This document shows, in pieces, positions 61,493 to 64,000 of a DNA stretch of 64,000 nt. The DNA comes from Priestia megaterium (lineage in GTDB: Bacteria > Bacillota > Bacilli > Bacillales > Bacillaceae_H): the NCBI GenBank assembly GCA_008180335.1, contig VTEF01000002.1:1-64000 (forward strand), in the 5' to 3' direction. Under the pieces are notes generated by a model that was not told where the DNA came from, searched no databases, and was given only the letters and a program-made list of their open reading frames with translations. Position 1 is the stretch's first letter; the number at the start of each line of letters is the position of its first letter. The position numbers were made by a program, and so were the translations under genes.

Positions 61493-63040
61493 ATGAAGAA
61501 AATAGTTAGTATTATTGTCATAGCTTTTTTATTATCATTTTGTAATTTACCTAATTACGTACATAATAATTCAGCCTATGCAGCAGAGTATAATTACGAG
61601 TTTACTGGGGATTTAGAGAAAGATATTCAGACACTTAAAGATTTAATTAAAAAGTATAAAGAATTAGGTTCATCATCATCAATAACTGTTAAAGTGCAAA
61701 AAGCAGCCATTTTATCTAAAATAACTTTAAAAATAAGTGAAATAAAAAATAAGGTTGAAAATATTAGCCAATTTGTGAGTGAAGAGGCTGAACTTGTGAT
61801 TGGATTATATGAATCAGGAAAAGAAATTCTCTTACTGTACGTACAAATGGTTCATATCATAGGTGAGGGTGTAAAAGAATTTGATATAGAACTTAGTAGT
61901 ACCTTTACTGAAGATATGGAACAGCTAAATAAAGATTTAGCACAAATAAATAAAGACCTTGATGGAATTGATATGACCATGGCTGACATAGATAAGTCTA
62001 TGGCTGAAGTAGATAAGAGTATGAAAGAACTAGATGGTGCCTTTGATGGGATGACTGAGGGATTGGATGAAGCTATTAAAGATATCCAGGAAGGCACAAA
62101 GTTAATGGCACGTGGTTTAGATCAGATGAATGCCGGTATTGCGACTGCTAATGAAGGAATGAATCAAATGGTTAGCAGTGTTAATAAAGCAAATGAAGCT
62201 ATTAATGGAGCTAATAAATCTATTAACTCGGTGGTGAAATCTGTCGATAAAGTAAACTCTCATTTCTCATCACTGGATAAGACTTTAAGTGAAATTGATA
62301 GCAACGTATATCCTAAAAATGTTAATATCAACGAAAAAATGAATGACATTTCAAAAGGCTTAACAGCTATCGATAATATCCAAACTAAGCAAATTGCTGA
62401 ATTTAAAGGTGTTGAACATGTAGATAGCCTAAATAAAGATTTAAAAACTGTCCAAACGGCAGGGTCTTTTGTTGCTGATTTACTACCAATTATATCTCAA
62501 ATTAAAGGTGCTAATGACTCAATTAGTGGTAAAGATTTAATCACGAGAGAAGACTTAAAGAGTCTAGATCGTACCATCTCTGGACTAAGTGTTCTAGGCG
62601 GTGGTATGGTTAAAATAGTAGGTTCTACTTCTAAAACTCTAGGTACAGCTGGAAAAGTAGGAACCAAAGTTAATGATAAATATGGTCAATCTATTGCCTG
62701 GAGTATGCCTAAAGGTGGAGGAGTTATCAATGGTAGAAAATATACTGAACATGCTTTAGAAAGGATGGCTCCAAATACTGCTGAGGTGAGAGCAGAGTTA
62801 ACAACAAGGGCTCATAAAAAAGCTTCTGAAAAAGGTTTAGCAGTTGGAACCAAAGAGTACAATACGTTTATTAAAAGTTATGTAGATCCACGTGGTATTA
62901 CTCCAACCGTAATTGAAGACGTTATTAAAAGTACACCTGCCAAAGCAGGTAGTCGTGCCGGAACATTTGATCACATAGGTGAAAGCGTTAAGGTTGTTGT
63001 AAATAGTAATGGTGATGTTATTACAGTAATACCAAGATAG
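61493..63040 (+). CDS. Secreted polymorphic toxin (C-terminal nuclease-like domain)
   Basis: A 515-residue protein with a Sec signal (KIVSIIVIAFLLSFCNLP, cut near AYAA). A long helical region (about 35-330) has heptad repeats (DIDKSMAEVDKSMKELDGAF). From about residue 400 there is a compact toxin-type domain (INGRKYTEHALERMAPN ... DPRGITPTVIEDVIKS ... VKVVVNSNGDVITVIP), a pattern seen in DUF4258-like/BECR-fold RNase toxins of polymorphic toxin systems. The next small gene is the likely immunity partner. AGGAGGT precedes the ATG. Confidence 0.72.
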   Translation: MKKIVSIIVIAFLLSFCNLPNYVHNNSAYAAEYNYEFTGDLEKDIQTLKDLIKKYKELGSSSSITVKVQKAAILSKITLKISEIKNKVENISQFVSEEAELVIGLYESGKEILLLYVQMVHIIGEGVKEFDIELSSTFTEDMEQLNKDLAQINKDLDGIDMTMADIDKSMAEVDKSMKELDGAFDGMTEGLDEAIKDIQEGTKLMARGLDQMNAGIATANEGMNQMVSSVNKANEAINGANKSINSVVKSVDKVNSHFSSLDKTLSEIDSNVYPKNVNINEKMNDISKGLTAIDNIQTKQIAEFKGVEHVDSLNKDLKTVQTAGSFVADLLPIISQIKGANDSISGKDLITREDLKSLDRTISGLSVLGGGMVKIVGSTSKTLGTAGKVGTKVNDKYGQSIAWSMPKGGGVINGRKYTEHALERMAPNTAEVRAELTTRAHKKASEKGLAVGTKEYNTFIKSYVDPRGITPTVIEDVIKSTPAKAGSRAGTFDHIGESVKVVVNSNGDVITVIPR

Positions 63041-63055
63041 GAGGTTTGAGAATCT

Positions 63056-63391
63056 ATGTTGTATAATGAATATGAACTACTTGAATTATTTGAAAACGAG
63101 CCTATAGTAATGGCTGATGAACAAACAGGCATGTTTATGTATATTAAGAATGATGATTTTGGATTCAAATTAATCTTAAACATTTCCCAACATGAAGATA
63201 AATGTAGTGTAAGCTTAAGCTATGAAAAAATTAAAGGGGTAATCTTTGATTTTGAGTTAGAAGGTATCGAACAGATTAAAGGTGAAGATAACCATTTAAT
63301 TATTCTAGGGAACGATGATAGAACAGAAGTGAAAATTAGTGTTAAACCACATTTTGGATTGAAAACGGTAAAGTTATGTAACTCTAAGTAA
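63056..63391 (+). CDS. Putative immunity protein for the secreted toxin
   Basis: A 111-residue acidic protein (MLYNEYELLELFENEPIVMA) of alternating strands, without signal peptide, 15 bases after the toxin gene. Size, charge and position fit an immunity protein binding the basic toxin domain in the cytoplasm. Its family was not recognised. It is the last gene before attR. Confidence 0.65.
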   Translation: MLYNEYELLELFENEPIVMADEQTGMFMYIKNDDFGFKLILNISQHEDKCSVSLSYEKIKGVIFDFELEGIEQIKGEDNHLIILGNDDRTEVKISVKPHFGLKTVKLCNSK

Positions 63392-63401
63392 ATTTTGATA
63401 A

Positions 63402-63419
63402 TGACCACATTTTGACCAC
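63402..63419 (+). repeat. Putative integrase arm site, right copy
   Basis: TGACCACATTTTGACCAC is identical to 18943-18960 and in the same orientation, about 118 bases inside attR. Confidence 0.7.
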
Positions 63420-63536
63420 CATCACTACGAAAAAAAGCAATAATTTGCGAAATAGGGTTTATCAAATTCTTTAAAAAACCTTGTTAAATCAATATTTATA
63501 GAATATCTATAAAAGGGTTTAATAAGATAAAACTTA

Positions 63537-63553
63537 TTCCGCACACAAGTTCA
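63537..63553 (+). repeat. attR core
   Basis: TTCCGCACACAAGTTCA, identical to attL. Left of it the sequence is phage; right of it the original glnA end continues. Confidence 0.9.
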
Positions 63554-63590
63554 TCCTTGGGAACGTGACCAATATATGAGCATGTATTAA
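63537..63590 (+). pseudogene. glnA: Displaced host 3' end of glnA
   Basis: The frame from the core reads [17 protein letters not shown] then stop, the original last 17 residues of the host gene. Compared with the phage-supplied end it differs at mostly silent positions and one residue (Met for Gln). It has no start and is not expected to be translated. Confidence 0.9.
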
Positions 63591-63598
63591 TCTCTTTG

Positions 63599-63632
63599 AA
63601 GCCTTGATACGACTGGTATCAAGGCTTTTTTG
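63599..63632 (+). terminator. Original glnA terminator
   Basis: AAGCCTTGATAC and GTATCAAGGCTT form a 12-bp stem around GACTG with a T run. It lies at the expected distance after the displaced glnA end. Confidence 0.88.
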
Positions 63633-63829
63633 TTTTCGGGCAGTTTAAGTAAGTGGTTTTCCATCTGTTTTAACAGCTACCCAACAAATGCCCGATTTTA
63701 TTTTCAAAAATTATTCAAGGACAGTTATTTGCTTCTGAAAAATCCCCTCCGTAGCAGCTAGATTAAAAGATTTTTTGTCTGCTAGAAGGGGAATGTATAA
63801 TCAGCTTATAAAAACGTACTAGTTCAATA
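63633..63829. other. Chromosomal intergenic region past attR
   Basis: No gene seen. A hairpin at about 63743-63792 (TCCCCT...AGCAG with CTGCT...AGGGGA) with a nearby A/T-rich run could terminate the minus-strand gene that follows. Confidence 0.5.
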
Positions 63830-64000
63830 CTACACCTCGGCCATCTGTTTTTCTAACCATTGTCGGATATGCTCTTTTACTTCATCACGGTTTACTTCAA
63901 AAAGCATTTCATGGCGTCCTTTTTGATAGAACGTGTATTCAAGATTGTTTATCCCGTGCTTTTTATATTGCTTGATAACAGATAAAACCCCTTTTGTATT
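63830..64000 (-). CDS. Alpha/beta hydrolase (lysophospholipase-like), C-terminal part
   Basis: Only the last 56 residues are in the window; the gene continues past the right edge. The end contains GRHEMLFEVNRDEV, where the His is the catalytic histidine position of serine aminopeptidase S33/monoglyceride lipase-type hydrolases, followed by a terminal helix (IRQWLEKQMAEV). Substrate cannot be told from this part. Confidence 0.7.
   Translation of the reverse strand, partial: NTKGVLSVIKQYKKHGINNLEYTFYQKGRHEMLFEVNRDEVKEHIRQWLEKQMAEV

Larger units (their letters stand above)
18806..63553. mobile_element. Temperate siphovirus prophage inserted in the glnA 3' end
   Basis: Bounded by a 17-bp identity at 18806-18822 and 63537-63553. 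It contains integrase, repressor/Cro switch, replication, ArpU, terminase, portal, HK97-type capsid, tail, holin and amidase genes in the usual order, with no broken structural gene seen, so it may be functional. Cargo genes sit beside the switch, before the terminase and after the amidase. Unit length from core to core is about 44.7 kb. Confidence 0.93.

Overview
The window looks like a low-GC Gram-positive, spore-forming member of the Bacillaceae. The chromosomal part (1 to about 18.8 kb) carries the tdh-kbl, miaB-ricA-cotE, mutS-mutL, miaA-hfq, spoVK, hflX-ynbB, glnR-glnA block known from Bacillus and Priestia. Gene content and proteins fit a Bacillus/Priestia megaterium-type host; the species is inference. 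Unlike the B. subtilis order, nrdIEF and cwlC do not separate hfq from spoVK, and a TRIC-type membrane protein gene lies between spoVK and hflX. The left edge holds the tail of an IS1182-type transposase.

From about 18,806 to 63,553 lies an apparently intact, roughly 44.7 kb temperate siphovirus prophage inserted into the 3' end of glnA. A 17-bp identity (attL/attR) bounds it. The phage supplies a substitute glnA 3' end plus its own terminator, while the original glnA end and terminator sit beyond attR. An 18-bp repeat, probably integrase arm sites, lies just inside both ends.

Layout of the prophage: integrase and ImmA-type peptidase (minus strand); an inserted cargo of a PD-(D/E)XK/wHTH protein, a TIM-barrel-like protein and a Ser/Thr kinase; ImmR-type repressor, operators and Cro-type regulator; early genes including a DnaD-type replisome organizer, an FbpA-like protein, an antirepressor and ArpU; a second tyrosine recombinase; an accessory zone with two diverged copies of a small three-gene module (basic microprotein, small membrane protein, wHTH protein) flanking a serine recombinase; a Kiwa-like pair (KwaB-like then KwaA-like); HNH nuclease, a probable cos region, terminase, portal, ClpP-type protease, HK97-type capsid, head-tail and tail genes with a programmed -1 frameshift, tape measure, Dit, Tal; holin and amidase; then a post-lysis cargo zone with a DUF2599-like secreted protein, unknown proteins, a lipoprotein, and a secreted toxin with an immunity-type partner next to attR.

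The host genes cover threonine catabolism, tRNA modification, mismatch repair, RNA chaperoning, sporulation and nitrogen control. In the prophage, ImmR/ImmA and the 17-bp operators probably control early transcription, ArpU the late genes, and Int excision and integration. Cargo genes sit mostly at module boundaries, where lysogenic expression without disturbing the lytic programme is common. The most promising undescribed pieces are the kinase/TIM-barrel/nuclease-like cassette splitting immA from immR, the duplicated microprotein-membrane-wHTH module, and the toxin-immunity pair.
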